Origin: Fomes fomentarius
Lineage: Eukaryota; Basidiomycota; Agaricomycetes; Polyporales; Polyporaceae
Direction: 5' to 3'
DNA: 64,000 nucleotides
Assembly (NCBI GenBank): GCA_022606135.1
Contig: JABYQN010000001.1
Coordinates: forward strand, 3,782,001-3,846,000
Position numbers and translations under genes: made by a program. Shown piece by piece: positions 1 through 11,362 of the stretch (positions are counted from its first letter, which is position 1; each line of letters opens with the position of its first letter). Below the pieces are notes generated by a model, which saw nothing but the letters and a program-made list of their open reading frames with translations, was not told the origin of the DNA and made no database searches.

Positions 1-1558
1 CCTAGCTCCCCATCGTCCCCACTGTCAATGAAACCCTGCCCATAACTGTTCGCAGCATTAAACTTGGGCAACGGGCATTTGAACCCGAGGAACGTCGGAC
101 ACGCCCTATCCGCCGCATTGCACGTCTCCAGGCACGGCAGAAGCGTCTGATAGTCGCTGGAGTACGCAGGCAAGACGGGATTCCTCGGTGTCGTACCCGC
201 CTTGACGTTCGTCAGCGCCGGCTGCAGAGGCACCTGCGTGCCCTGCGCGTCCTGTGTGTCCTGCGCGTCCTGCGCGCCCTGCGATGGCAACGCCTCGGCG
301 CACCGCGGGAAAGATACCGTGCAGAGCCAGGTGCGGTACGCGTGCTGGCAGTCCGCGCACGTTACAAGCGGGCTGTACAAGTCGCGCCCGCACGCTAGCG
401 TGGTGAGAGTCTTGGTGAAATTGGTGAGGACGGAGATGATGTTCTCTGCGACGCCGGATGGGAGCGTGCCTGCTGTGTGTGCCGTGGCGGGCGCGCGAGG
501 AGGTGGGAGAGGGGCGGCGTACGATATTGAAGGACAGAATGGGAGGTTGTGCACCAAGGGGCAGTTGAACGAGGCTATAGGGAGCGCGTAAGTTTGAGGT
601 GCACACATTGTTTATAAAGATAAATTGTTTTGCATTTACATCCTGTTCTGCGCGAAGAGAGACGAACGTACCTGATTTCGTAACGAAGTATAGCGGCGAT
701 GTCGCAGCCAGCTTCCCAGACTGCAACATATACGCCGTGTAATTTGTGCGTGGGGTGAGCCCGCCCACCAACCATTGCCACCTCCACCCCTCCGGGTCGC
801 GCAGCCACAGTCCTTCACTCTGGTTCGCACTCAGCATAGTCACAGCAGACGTCGTGTCTCGCTGAGCTGCCGTACGGATGGCGCATGTCGTCCGCGGGAG
901 CGTCTTTAGTGTCGAAGAGTCCGTGGTCGTGAACACCAATGAGTAGTTGCGCGGATTGGACGGTTCCGAAGGGAAAGTCAGGTTCGCAGCAGGGAGCGTG
1001 TAGTTGGGATAAGTCGGCTGGGGTAAGGGTTCCGGGTTAAACGGCGGAGAGAATACCAGGGCTTGGTTCGACGTCGTGTCACCGACATACGGGTAGTCTA
1101 GTTCGGACGTCGCGTCTTTCGCAAGTTCAGCTCGCCATTCATCCCTGCTGATGAGAGATATACTCACTGCTTGACGAGACCAACAACTCGAACGGCGTTG
1201 TCGTGCTGCCCTTGACCACCTGCAGCCTTCCCCCACTCGGGAACATTCCCTGCCAGCTCCCAAATCCCTCTTCGCCTAGCTTAACTTGAAACACCCTGAA
1301 CAGATCCACGTTGTCCGGACCCGGTTGCGAGATTGTTGTGTCATTCGTCACGAAGAAGAGCGGCGGGCTGTCTGAACTTGCGCATAGCGAGACAGAGACA
1401 TAAAGAGGGTCAACACTTGATGGTAAGATGAATATTGGGGGATTCGGAAGAGTTGTTGTGTTGCCGGCGAGGACAGTGTCCAGGGAGAGTTGCTGCTGTG
1501 CTTCGACAGATAGAAGGAATGATTGGACCAGGACAAGAAGGGACGCGGGCAGAAGCAT
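1..1558 (-). CDS. MID1: MID1-like stretch-activated calcium channel subunit, 3' end cut by window edge
   Basis: MID1 is the secreted/membrane-anchored regulatory partner of the CCH1 plasma-membrane calcium channel in fungi. Translation starts at 1558 with a signal peptide (MLLPASLLVLVQSFLLSVEA). An N-glycosylation-rich ectodomain follows (NTT, NDT, NYT, NLT, NYS, NQS). Two introns are clear: 1167-1116, and 671-575 with phases that match (AAATCAG/GTACG and TATAG/CC). After the second intron comes the family's cysteine-rich region, including CADCQHAYRTWLC, DYQTLLPCLETCNAADRAC and FLGFKCP, which I take as diagnostic of MID1. The frame is still open at base 1, so the C-terminus lies outside the window. 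Fungal MID1 proteins are usually 500-700 residues, so most of the gene is present. It is divergent from the ASXH gene, sharing a 617-base upstream region. A fragment spanning its second intron recurs in the repeat at 39 kb. Confidence 0.88.
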
Positions 1559-2175
1559 ATCTGTAAAGCAGCTAATGTTACAACAGCATTCGAGGGTCGC
1601 ACGTCGGCGAGAGCGTAGATGAACTCGAGGATGGACGATGGTAACTAGCAAGTCTCGGAGCGCCCGTCGCAACGGACTCACACTCAGCTCAATGTATTCC
1701 AGCTGTATATCTTCTACGTTACGCAGTGATTGATCGTCAAAGCTTCACCTCTGACTACCACCACAACCGAGATAAACTCTCACTCGTTACTCTGGACGCT
1801 CCTCTACAATGAATATTGAGCGCGCCGTTCGACTGTTGCCTCTCTTGCCTCAAATTTCCCTTTCCTTCTCAAACATGTACGCTGATGGTTGCATACTTAT
1901 TCCTCAGATCCAGGGCCGACTGGGTGATAATAGTTATTGAAGTGCAGGTAGGAGATGTGGGATCCAATCAGAGCAGCCTGGTCGGTTCAACCCGAATGCT
2001 CCGCTTGAACGCGAGGGTTGGAACAACCTGCAGGTCATATCGGAGCTTGTCGGAAACATCACGGAGTCATAATCAGTGGTTCACGCTGGGGGCGCTTCGA
2101 CAACTGGATCGAAGACTCGAACGCAAGCCTACTTCGCCACTCCACCAGCAGTAGTACATCCCATCCCGGATCGAC
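1559..2175. other. Divergent intergenic region between MID1 and ASXH gene
   Basis: This stretch separates two outward-facing genes and must hold both promoters. I see no convincing TATA box, RNA gene or repeat. Confidence 0.5.
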
Positions 2176-3479
2176 ATGACTGAGGAGCGACAAGTTGGCT
2201 TATCACAACCGCGCCGCAGCGCACGCACGCCAGCTAAGAAACCCGCCAAGATGCCTATCAAAGCCATCGCCCTAGAATCACCAGCGCAGGGCAAGCGGAA
2301 ACCGCGAGACACGGACAAGAGCCCTGCAGAGGTGCTGGAATACCTATTAACCAACTCGAAGAGTAAAATGACCTCCATTGATCTCTCGGTAGATAGCATT
2401 CTTCCCTCCGTGGACAGCAATACTGATCTTGTTTGTTTTAGAATCTCATCAACTACAATAACTTTCTGGAGCTCTCTGAAGAGTCCCAACTGCGTCTCTG
2501 TGCCTTGCTCCCGCCCACAGCATTCTCCACTTACATCCCCACAGTATGCGATACTCATCCAGATATCCAGCCACAACCTTCTAACCAGATGGACATCGAC
2601 CACACGCCCGCCACATTAAATCCAACGGTCTTCACATCTTCATTCTTCCTGCCCGCCCAACATACATGGCAGGATCATCTCTTCTCGTCGTGGCTGACGA
2701 AGAAAGCTGCAGACGAGCTAGAAGAGTTTACGCGAGGCGCCAAGGATGGTACGCTCCACGCAGACTGGAAAGACGAAGCGTGGGAGCGAGACCATTCTGC
2801 GCAGCCTCGGCCAAAGACCCTGAAGTGAGTCGGGACTTTGCGCACCTAAACATGGTCGACCAATGTATCTAACCTGCTGAACCATAGAAATACGGTGCCC
2901 TCCTTGGATCTAGCAGCTCTCGCGAAGAACGGACTGCTCCAGGCTGGTGACGTTCTTGCTTACAAACGGTCCTTTGATAGTCTCGACACCATCGTTGAGA
3001 AGGACCTGTTGGTACGTCTGAACACTCTGCTTCGTGCGAGGCGCCTCACCAGTTCTTCAACTATTGTTTAGATCGATACGGTCGATCCTCAGTCACACTC
3101 TATCTCCTTCCTCTTCTCCCCAGGTACGGAACCAGCGTTACCCCCGTCACTTCTCGCGTTCGGGGAGCGGGAGTATGATGGCAAACTTCTGTCAATGGAC
3201 GAGATCTTCGACCCCGTCGCGCTGGAACGAGGCATCCTGGACGTTGACGGGCGCGTGAACTCTTCTGCCAAATTTGCCCACGACACCGCCATGTGTATCA
3301 CTCCTTACACCCAGACAGGCGCGCCATCAGATGGGCTGAAGAACCTAGTCGCAGTGCGTGCATGGAAGGCGTTCACTGTATGGCGTCTGAGCGACGAAGT
3401 GCGCGAGGAGCAGTCTGGTCGGGAACGAGGAGGCAGGGAGAAGGTTGCAACATTGTTCTACCTTCGTGGTACCCTATGA
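2176..3479 (+). CDS. ASXH/DEUBAD-domain chromatin protein
   Basis: Four exons (2176-2388, 2442-2824, 2888-3011, 3072-3479) join to 375 codons plus stop with consistent phases. The N-terminus is basic and disordered (RRSARTPAKKPAKMP). It is followed by an ASXH-type domain at roughly residues 50-160: SPAEVLEYLLTNSKSKMTS, LINYNNFLELSEESQLRLC, then ALLPPTAF and HTWQDHLFSSWLTKKAADE. In animals this domain, also called DEUBAD, lets ASXL proteins bind and activate the BAP1 deubiquitinase, and related domains in RPN13 and NFRKB act on UCHL5. The C-terminal third (FGEREYDGKLLSMDEIFDP and onward) is unfamiliar to me. A UCH37-type deubiquitinase gene lies 14 kb away. The domain call is strong; the complex it serves is inference. 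Confidence 0.82.
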
Positions 3480-4060
3480 TCATGCGAGGGCAACGAAGTG
3501 CATCGGCGTGAGACCAGGACATCATGAAACAACGTTCAACGTTCAGCAAACGGCAGTTTGAGCCCGGCTGCGAGTTTGTGGAGCAGCACATGCTGCAGCG
3601 TTCAATTTCTGGCAACGCCAATCCGAGTCGCGGTGCGATCTCTGCTGCAAGATTTGGTAATCTAACTCGGCAATGACACGATTACGTCCCCACTGAGTAT
3701 GCACCCCTCAGGTACTGGAAATACAAGATACAGTTTCAGCTTGTAATGCCGGGATCAGAACGCGACTCGGAGTCCAGTGAGTACGTGTCAACTTGTTTGT
3801 TTCTCATGGTTACAACTCGCCCTCCTATCGCATCAAGCTGACCTGTGGATTCTGCGTCGCGTTGAATCGGGTGATGTGCAAAGGTATGTCCTTGCGTGAG
3901 TCTCCCCCTAGCCGCCGCACTCCTCTTGTACGGCCCCAGCTGGCCGTCCGAGTCGCGCCCGTGCGAGACCGGGGTGTTTCCTAGCGCCAAAGATGTCACA
4001 CTGATTTTCAATCAGACTGTCTATTTCACGCCGCACCCCATGCTGCACCCAAATCAGTGT
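3480..4060. other. Intergenic, no feature seen
   Basis: About 580 bases between the ASXH stop codon and the promoter of the secreted-protein gene. Short open frames here lack domain sense and I see no RNA gene or repeat. Confidence 0.5.
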
Positions 4061-4067
4061 TATAAAG
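4061..4067 (+). promoter_or_regulatory. TATA box of secreted-protein gene
   Basis: TATAAAG lies 109 bases upstream of the chosen ATG at 4170, a plausible spacing for a fungal promoter with a pyrimidine-rich leader between. Confidence 0.5.
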
Positions 4068-4169
4068 GTCGCCTCTCTGGCTCCAGATGTGGCCCGTCCT
4101 TCTCTTCTTCTCTCTTTCTTCGTTCTGGTCTCCGGAGCCCTTCACAGTATCACAGTTTCAAGCACTGCC

Positions 4170-4919
4170 ATGATGTCTGCTGCCCTCCTAGCGTTTTCTT
4201 TCGCCGCGATGCTCCAGTCGACCTCTGCGATCCCGGCGTCAGCGAACAGTAGCGCGCCAGGACCTTGGTGCGACGGCCTCGGGCCCTCCGTATTCGATAC
4301 CTCGCCCGACTTCAGGCTAACGGCTTTCAACAAGACGGGACCCGACACCACTGGGACGCCCCTTGTCCTGGGTTTCACAGGCACAGGTGAAGATGTGGAC
4401 GGCGCCATCATTACGTTTACTGTGCTCTCCGTACGTGTCGCTGAACAATAATCTGGTCGCTGGTATAGATAATGGATTACGCATGGCAGACCGTGCAGTC
4501 GCATCCAGGCAGCGAGCCTGGAACCTACAGGCTCATTCATGGCCACGTCTCCGCCGAGGCGGAGCAGCCGACGGTGAACAACCTGATTGGACCCGGTGAA
4601 CAGCTCAAGTTCCTCGCACGCGACTCCCTCGACCCCGCCACTTTCCCATCCCAACAGTATTGCGCTGTGGTAAGCTTGACTTGGGAGTTTCTCTACCCAA
4701 TCGGTTATACTCACGGAGTAAAATGTGACTTTGTAACAGGCTCCAACATCTCCGCATGGGAGCGGTGATCCCTTCCCGCACCTGGCGGTTAGGGGCGAGA
4801 CAGAGCTGTTCTCCATCTGCGACTTTTTTGGTCAGCAGGCAGTGACGTTCAACGCTAGCAGCGGCCTGGCCTATGACATCTCGACGTGCTACAACGTTAC
4901 CATCAAGTTCGTCCCTTAA
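4170..4919 (+). CDS. Small secreted protein of unknown function
   Basis: Three exons (4170-4430, 4469-4669, 4740-4919) give 213 codons plus stop with correct phases. The start was chosen because the ATG pair at 4170/4173 begins a classical signal peptide (MMSAALLAFSFAAMLQSTSA). The frame is open further upstream, but only from a non-ATG codon. The mature protein holds few cysteines (PWCDG, QQYCAV, SICDF, ISTCYN) and two or three N-glycosylation sequons. Segments such as PLVLGFTGTGEDVDGAIITF and YRLIHGHVSAEAEQ look beta-rich. I do not recognise the family. It sits tail-to-tail with the AA9 gene to its right, in a neighbourhood with other secreted products. Confidence 0.72.
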
Positions 4920-4937
4920 ACTAAATTCCACTGCCGA

Positions 4938-5306
4938 TCATGAGACGGGAGTGAGTGTATGTAGTGCGACTGTTAGGACTGCCTGTACGGGCATGACATA
5001 CACTAGACGAAGAATGCTCTTATGGCGATAGACACAAACTTCCGCATTAACATGTGTGCCACACGCTGTGCCATCCATACTTTTGTTCACGCTCGCAATA
5101 CCTCTTTGAATTCGCAAGATGGGACGAGGATCGCAACAATAATCTGTATCTTCACAGTTGTAATTGAAACAGGTACTCAGCTCGGGAACGCACTGTGGCG
5201 CTCTCCCTATTTCACTCTGCCCTATCGCAGCCGGGCATTCTTCATGTGGATCACAGTTACATATGGGGTAGTAGCCAGAGTAGATTATCGAACATCTCGA
5301 ACACAA
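4938..5306 (-). CDS. Cysteine-rich open frame of doubtful status
   Basis: The minus strand between the secreted-protein gene and the AA9 stop codon is open across a notably cysteine-rich stretch (GYYPICNCDPHEECP, CFNYNCEDTDYCCD). The spacing resembles a disulphide-rich secreted peptide or a decayed carbohydrate-binding tail. No signal peptide precedes it in frame and I could not find a convincing upstream exon, so it may be untranslated or a remnant. Confidence 0.2.
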   Translation of the reverse strand: MCSRCSIIYSGYYPICNCDPHEECPAAIGQSEIGRAPQCVPELSTCFNYNCEDTDYCCDPRPILRIQRGIASVNKSMDGTACGTHVNAEVCVYRHKSILRLVYVMPVQAVLTVALHTLTPVS

Positions 5307-5385
5307 CGCCCAGCGCTGTGGACCGTTCAGTAAGCAGAGACAGTACGTCCGCGCGCCAACCTCATCTCTCGGACAGACGAGTCAA

Positions 5386-6610
5386 TCAATGGGACTTATG
5401 GAAAGAACGTTTCATCTTCTTCCCATGACCATGACAACCCGCTCCATCGGGCGTAGCACTCGGCGCGGATGTGGCAGAGGAGGCCTTGACTGGATCTTCG
5501 ACTGCATTGGCCTTGAGATCCGCCTTGTTGTTGACGAACTGCGCGACGTTAGGGCCAGGGAATTCATATGGCTGCTGCAACTGAGAGTCTGGCGTAAAGA
5601 ACTAGGAGAACGTGGTGAGATTGATCAGATGGTCCGTTATACTGAGGACAAGGCTCACGTTGTTGCCAAAGAGCCCAGGGTCATTGTCCTGGTACCCGGT
5701 GCCTGGGAAGGTGACAGACTCGTTCGGAAGAGGCGCACCATTCCCATTGCCAGTGATGCGCGCTTGAACACACGAAGGGTAGAATTCCGCTTTCCTGAAG
5801 TCGTTGGCGATATGCAAGCCAATTACCTGCCGCCAGTGATACGTAGGGTACGGAACGTGAGTCACTTGAATCGCGTAGCATGTGAACGGCCCTCGTACGC
5901 ACCTCGTGTCTGATGAGGTATTCTCCAGGTGCGATGTTCTTTGGAAGCGTCAGGGTGTATGGCTTCCCATCGACTGTAGTTTGCGATACGTGAGCTCGCA
6001 AACACAAATATACAAGAAGCTTCACACTGACACAAATCTTGTTGCACCCACTGGGCCGAGTCCTTGTTCCGCTTTCCCGCTTCATCTATTTTGAACCATT
6101 CCGCCCCAGACGGGTCAAAGTCCTTGCAAGACGTCTTCCCGCAAGGAGTCATGTACGTTATGACCGGGCCGGTGTTATGGGGCCACTGTCCATGCGGTGA
6201 GTGCGAGCTTCAAGATAGTATATTTCCGACATACGTTTGCTTTGGGATCGTTTTTGTTCACACTAGCCACCCAAAAGAAGGATACTTGGCTCCCCGGGTC
6301 GGCATTGACAACCAAGGCTGCCTTCTTGGCGTTCCGGCCACAATTCAGGTCCCTACTATCTGCTCCATAGATGGGATCAAATGAGGATATCTGCCGTATA
6401 GGGCTGTCGACTACGAGAAAGGAACAGTATCGATTTCGGAGTATCTGAATACGGCCGTGAACGCAACTCACTGAGGGCAGCGTTATTTCCTGAAGGTTGA
6501 TTACCCTTGTATTCCTTCCCGTCAATGACGACCTTCGATACGAAGCCGTGAGCCGTGACGTGAGGGACTACGTAGGCGATTGAGAAGAGCAAGAGAGTGA
6601 GTCGTGACAT
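5386..6610 (-). CDS. AA9 lytic polysaccharide monooxygenase
   Basis: This is a secreted copper enzyme that oxidatively cleaves cellulose or related glucans. The signal peptide ends at residue 20, so mature His1 is in HGFVSKVVIDGKEY. Later exons supply PIYGADSRDLNCGRNAKKA, then the second copper histidine in WPHNTGPVITYM, then CGKTSCKDFD, DGKPYTLTLPKNIAPGEYL, the RHEVIGLH block and FYPSCVQARITGNG. At least five introns of about 50-80 bases were read through with matching phases. The active-site glutamine that normally precedes the axial tyrosine (QFY) is Glu here (AEFYPSC). The protein ends in a Ser/Ala/Pro linker and a His/Lys-rich tail with no CBM1. The family call is firm; the substrate is unknown. 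Confidence 0.92.
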
Positions 6611-6674
6611 AACTTGAGCAGTGATTCCGAAGGGTCGAGTCGAGAAACTTGCGAGTAGCCAAGAGAACGGTGGC

Positions 6675-6682
6675 TATTTATA
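6675..6682 (-). promoter_or_regulatory. TATA box of AA9 gene
   Basis: On the minus strand TATAAATA lies 65 bases before the AA9 start codon, a typical core-promoter position. Confidence 0.6.
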
Positions 6683-7169
6683 AGACAATCATGAGTGGTC
6701 ATTACATCTTGTTTGTGTCTCGACACAATAAGTATTGACAGAATGGTCATTGAAGGCAACAAGAGAAGTGCTTTGAAGGGGTTGTGGTAGCAATAACAAT
6801 AAGCGCAAGCGCTCACCTATTGAGACATAGCGCGCTCGCGATCTCTTTCTCTATACTAGAGTCAGAAGAAACAAGGGCACAGCTCATCAACCACGCAGGA
6901 AACCGGTAGCATGAGCCACCATCAGGAATGCAGAATGCGATAGCCACCATCTTAGCTGGCCCCGGCGATCTTTCTTCTGAAGACTGAAGTTGATACATGC
7001 CCCGAATGGCCTGTGTTATCATCGTCTCTGATTGACAGAACTGCCTGTGGGCATTGTTCTGCGTATGTTGTACTTACGTAAACCGTCTGGTAGCAGAGTC
7101 ACGGTGGACACAGCGATTGTAGGCAGGGACGACTCGGATACATGATGCTTCGAACAAGCGAACGATCAT
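6683..7169. other. Intergenic, AA9 upstream region
   Basis: This holds the upstream region of the AA9 gene and the 3' flank of the reductase gene. No further feature was recognised. Confidence 0.5.
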
Positions 7170-10100
7170 CTAGGTGAGAAAGCCGGAACTACGCCAGGCC
7201 GTCAACCACTCCCGAACTATCTGCGGCCCAAGTTCAGGTAAACTTGCAAGAGTAGTGGATGCTTTCTGTGCATTCTCCGAAGAGATCGGAAGAAGGCTGA
7301 TGGGTCCCCTCTTGAAGAACTCCATGAGGCGCAGAGCTGGATTCTCCTGCATGGCTTTGACCTCGTCTTGCGCGCTGTCGACAGCGCATCGTTCCAGCGC
7401 ATTCATCCATTCTGTGTACGGAACACCAGGTACGCCAAGCTCCTCGGCGATAGCGGCAATAAGTGTATGCCAGGGGGTGCGGCGGGGATGAACGAGGTGA
7501 AGGATTGCTCCCGCCTGTGAATTCCGCATCTCAACGAACGCACGCGCCGCAGGGTAGCTGGGGATGAAAGCGATGTCCTGTAAGGCAAGTCAGCGGTGAT
7601 GGTTACGGAATTATGTCACGTACACCATCGAGATCTGGCAAGCAACCAGTGAACATGGACGACCTGACTAGAGCCGGGAACCACTCCTTCTCGTTCCAAT
7701 GGCCCCGCCGATCTCCGCATATCTGACCGAGTCGAATGATGAGGACAGGGATGTTCGCACTCTTCATGACGTTGTCAAGGGTGCGTTCAACGACCCATTT
7801 TGCTTCTGCGTAGCCAGTTCCAAGTGCAGAAGAAGGGTTAAGGTGGACCTCGGGAACAGGGAGTTTCAATGTACAGTCTGTTGATATCAGAACACAGACG
7901 AACATCACGCAGAGGGTCGATCCTCACTTCGTAAAACCCCAATGGAGCTGACAAATTGGATCTTCGGCGGATCGACATAGGGCGAAGCGAGGGCTAGCTC
8001 GACGAGGTTCTTGACTGCCTTCAACTCTGGAAGGAATGACCGGAGGGCCATATTGTAGTCCACCTTCCACGCTGTTTTTGATCAGTCAACTGTCCCCAAG
8101 CGGCGGAAGACTCAGTAACGCACCGTTGTGCATTATATGAGTCACAGAACAACGTATCTGTGAACGTTTACGGAAGCCGTGAACGCAATCGCTTACGCGC
8201 CATTTGTTGACTGACCTCATCCAGCAGCTTGGGATCTATGGCAAAGCCGGGAAGTTCCAGATCCACCTCGACCATCCTGAACTTGGGCAAGTCAAGTAGT
8301 TCCACTTGCAACCCCCTTTCCCGGAAGCGGTCTCGCTGCCTGGCCATGGCCTCTGAGTTTCTCCTGTTGAACGCGTATACCGTTTCGATCGTCTCGTCAC
8401 GGAGCAGGTGCTCCAATACGTCGCAGCCAAACCCTCTTGTTGTCCCAGTTATCAGGACGACATCCTTGCCCTGCTCCCGCCTCCTCAGCGTTGAAGGGCG
8501 TGGAGGCAAACCGCTGGAGTACTCATCCGCCAAAGCCAGGAGATCAACGGTGGACGGTTCCCCCGCTGGGAAGCCACCTAAGATCACATCACTGAGCGCG
8601 TCGATGGATGGCGACTTGAACACGATATCCATAGGTAGCAGGTCGGCGTTCGAAGGCGAGGATTCACGAAGTGCACGTAGGATCGTGTTGCGTAGCCATG
8701 TGGCTTGTAGGCTTCCCCAAGATACAACTGTGGTCAGTGTGCGCTCAATATTTTCGTTCAAAACGTATCTATACCTGTCGCAACCATTGCGGAAAAGATC
8801 CGCATGGTCCGGCACTGGACGGACCAGTACCTTGTTGACGACGTCGCGAACGAAGAGTTTGGTAGAGAGAGCATCCCATATGCGCGGTGGAGTGACATCT
8901 CCCTGCGCGGTACGCTCTACTTCCGAGTATAAAGTGTCGATCTCTGTGGCGTAGCGCTGGAGAAGGGGGTTGCGGCGGACGTTGCCTTTCGCATTATAGT
9001 CAAAGGGCTTGGATGGAGAGGTCACTAGTACCATCTGACGCGGACGGCATTAGGGGACGGATGCGGACCACATACACAGATCTAGTGAATATATACCTCT
9101 TTGAAGATACGCGATTGCTGAGGCGCGAAGGCGTTCACGCGCTCGATCGTTGGCCTACAAAGCTTGATCAGGGGGACCCACAAGCTGATGGGTGCATAAC
9201 ATACCATATTTTGTTCCTGAAGCTCGCAAGTGCCTGCTCATCCGTAGGATCGAACGCGAACTCTGCGGTAGGTTGGACCAGCACCCCATTCTGAACCCTG
9301 CCATTCCCGAAGATGAGGCAGTCTTCTACAAGCGGGTCTTCGTTTATGATGCGTTCTGTACAGTCGAATTCCCATCAAGCCCCGTTCTAGGGATGATGTT
9401 GAAGATGCGATAGCGCGTACCGAGTGGCAGAGGATTAGTCTGCAAGAATATTCAGTCAGCTTGGTGGAATGACTTGTGTGAAGCTTGCAGCAAACCTTCT
9501 CGCCATTTGCTAACACAATCTGATCATCTCGCCGGCCATACAGCTTCCAGAGCCCTGGTCTTGTTGGATGTGGGATGACGAGGTCATTCGTGGCATAAGC
9601 GTCTCTGTCGTTGACCTTCGTATTCGTGGCGGCAAGAGGGCACTCAGGGGGAGACTATAGGCGTCATGAATCAAGTGCATCATGGGTGACCTGGACACCA
9701 CGAGTGGACATACCAACACGATGATCTCATACTTTCCATCTCCCGCATCCACTTGAATGGTCTCGATCCACCGGCTGATGGTGAAGTAGGCATAGTCCAT
9801 GCCCGGTTTCACTATTCATTTATCTGAGAACCGAGTAAATCAGCATTCAAGAGAAATCATTCACCTGGTATCACGTTGGCCACTGCGCCAACCTCAGTAC
9901 TAGTCTGCCTCAGAATGGTCGCTTTCAAACACGGGACAGGTGTGCGTACCATCCGTAAACGATGATCAGAGAGATACCCTGTGACGATAACGCGTCTCCA
10001 GCTTCTTTGTTCACTTCGCCGCCTCCAAACCACTGTAAATATGTCATCTCCACGACTCTTTTTTATAGAACGGACCCAGACGTACCACCCCTTTGATGCG

Positions 10101-11302
10101 CTTCATGTGTGCAACCTTAGCCGGATCTCGAGCCCATTCCTGCGAACGAGGGGATCAACACCAAAGTTCTCATCTTGAGCGAGACATACCTCAATAAAGG
10201 GAGGAAAGGTAACAATATAATTTGCAGATATCGCAACAGCCCCCGCGAAGACGTTCTCTGGCGAGGGATGTACCAATGGACGTGTCGGAGGAAACACGCC
10301 AAGCACAATCCCGACAGTTACCTGAAAACATCGGCAACATTCTCGTCAGACCAGTCCACAGCCTGCGAAATATGGAGCAGAATCCTACGGCCGTGAAGTA
10401 GAGGAACACTCCGAGCGCATGGAACATGGGTGCTCCGTGCACACCCAGGACATCACCAGTGAGGTCGACTTCTCCGTACCCTGTACAAGATTACTTCTCA
10501 ACCAGCCGTAGATCATGCCAAATGCGTGAGACTCTGCTCACAAGGCACGGTACCTCTACTGACCATCCTCTTGTGAGTCCAGAATATCGGTTTGGGGTGG
10601 CTCGTGGAGCCTGGTATCTCAGCCCGTCAGTACGATACGCGTGACAATGTGCATACCGTGGTCACACTGACCGGACGAGTGAAGAATCATCGCCACATCA
10701 TCTGGGTTGTATTCGACGCCAGACCCATCGTCATCATTCAGCGTTCCAGTATCAATCTCCGAGAGTAGTTCTTCATCGGTGGGCATCGGATGCAATACGA
10801 CTCCATTAAGCTCCTGCGTGACTTCTTCAGCCAACCCGCGCATGTGTTCGTCCTCAGATACCAGGATATGCCGGCAGTTCGTGCGACGCATGAGTTCCGC
10901 CACGGCCGCCGACCCATTCCGAACGGAAATGGGGAACTTGATGTGCCCAGCGCGCAGTATCCCGACAGATGTCAAGACATAAGTGATAGAATCTATCACA
11001 ATCAGGTTCGATCCACATGATACGAGCAGTACAGTTACGCGACAGTACGCACCGGTGTTGGCCAGGATAGCCACTGGAACACGCTCGGCCACGCCGGCGA
11101 AGGACCGCACATACCGCGCGACGTGTCGGACCCCTCGGATCGCCTGAGAATACGATATGTCTTTCAGCGAACTGCCATCGTGGAAGCGGAAGAGCGGGTA
11201 GTCGGGATTCTCCTTCGCATGCCACTCAAACAGCTCCGGAATCGTGGTGCGCCCCGTCTCGATGAGCGTCCGTGGAGAACGAAAACTGGTGACCGTGGCC
11301 AT
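7170..11302 (-). CDS. NRPS-like adenylate-forming reductase (A-T-R)
   Basis: This multi-exon gene encodes roughly 1,000 residues in three modules. The adenylation domain starts at MATVTSF (11302). It contains the ATP-loop motif SGSTSHPKPIFWTHKRM, the signature GRRDDQIVLANGEK and the hinge/lysine region near KGNVRRNPLLQ. The carrier domain motif FRNGCDSLQA is assembled across an intron (GCGACAG/GTATAG ... GGGGAAG/CC), which creates the phosphopantetheinyl serine. The thioester-reductase domain has a Rossmann loop (VVLITGTTRGFG) and a YxxxK active site in GTGYAEAKWVVER. Relatives include Lys2-type and basidiomycete carboxylic-acid reductases that turn an adenylated acid into an aldehyde with NADPH. 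No condensation domain is present, so it is not a peptide synthetase. The substrate cannot be read from the sequence. Confidence 0.9.
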
Positions 11303-11355
11303 CTCGCATGAACAAAGAGACACTCTCTGGCCTTGCTCTCTAGGCGGGGTCCCAG

Positions 11356-11362
11356 ATATATA
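11356..11362 (-). promoter_or_regulatory. TATA-like box of reductase gene
   Basis: On the minus strand TATATAT lies about 54 bases before the ATG of the reductase gene, a plausible core-promoter distance. Confidence 0.45.

Noticed and set aside
202..591. Plus-strand open frame rich in Cys-Ala-Ser
   Set aside because: It is the antisense of the MID1 coding exons; the minus-strand reading has the MID1 cysteine signature.
4142..4816. Long minus-strand frame opposite the secreted-protein gene
   Set aside because: It crosses the introns of a plus-strand gene that has a signal peptide, TATA box and in-phase splicing.
8229..8954. Long plus-strand open frame
   Set aside because: It is the antisense shadow of the carrier and reductase modules of the NRPS-like gene.
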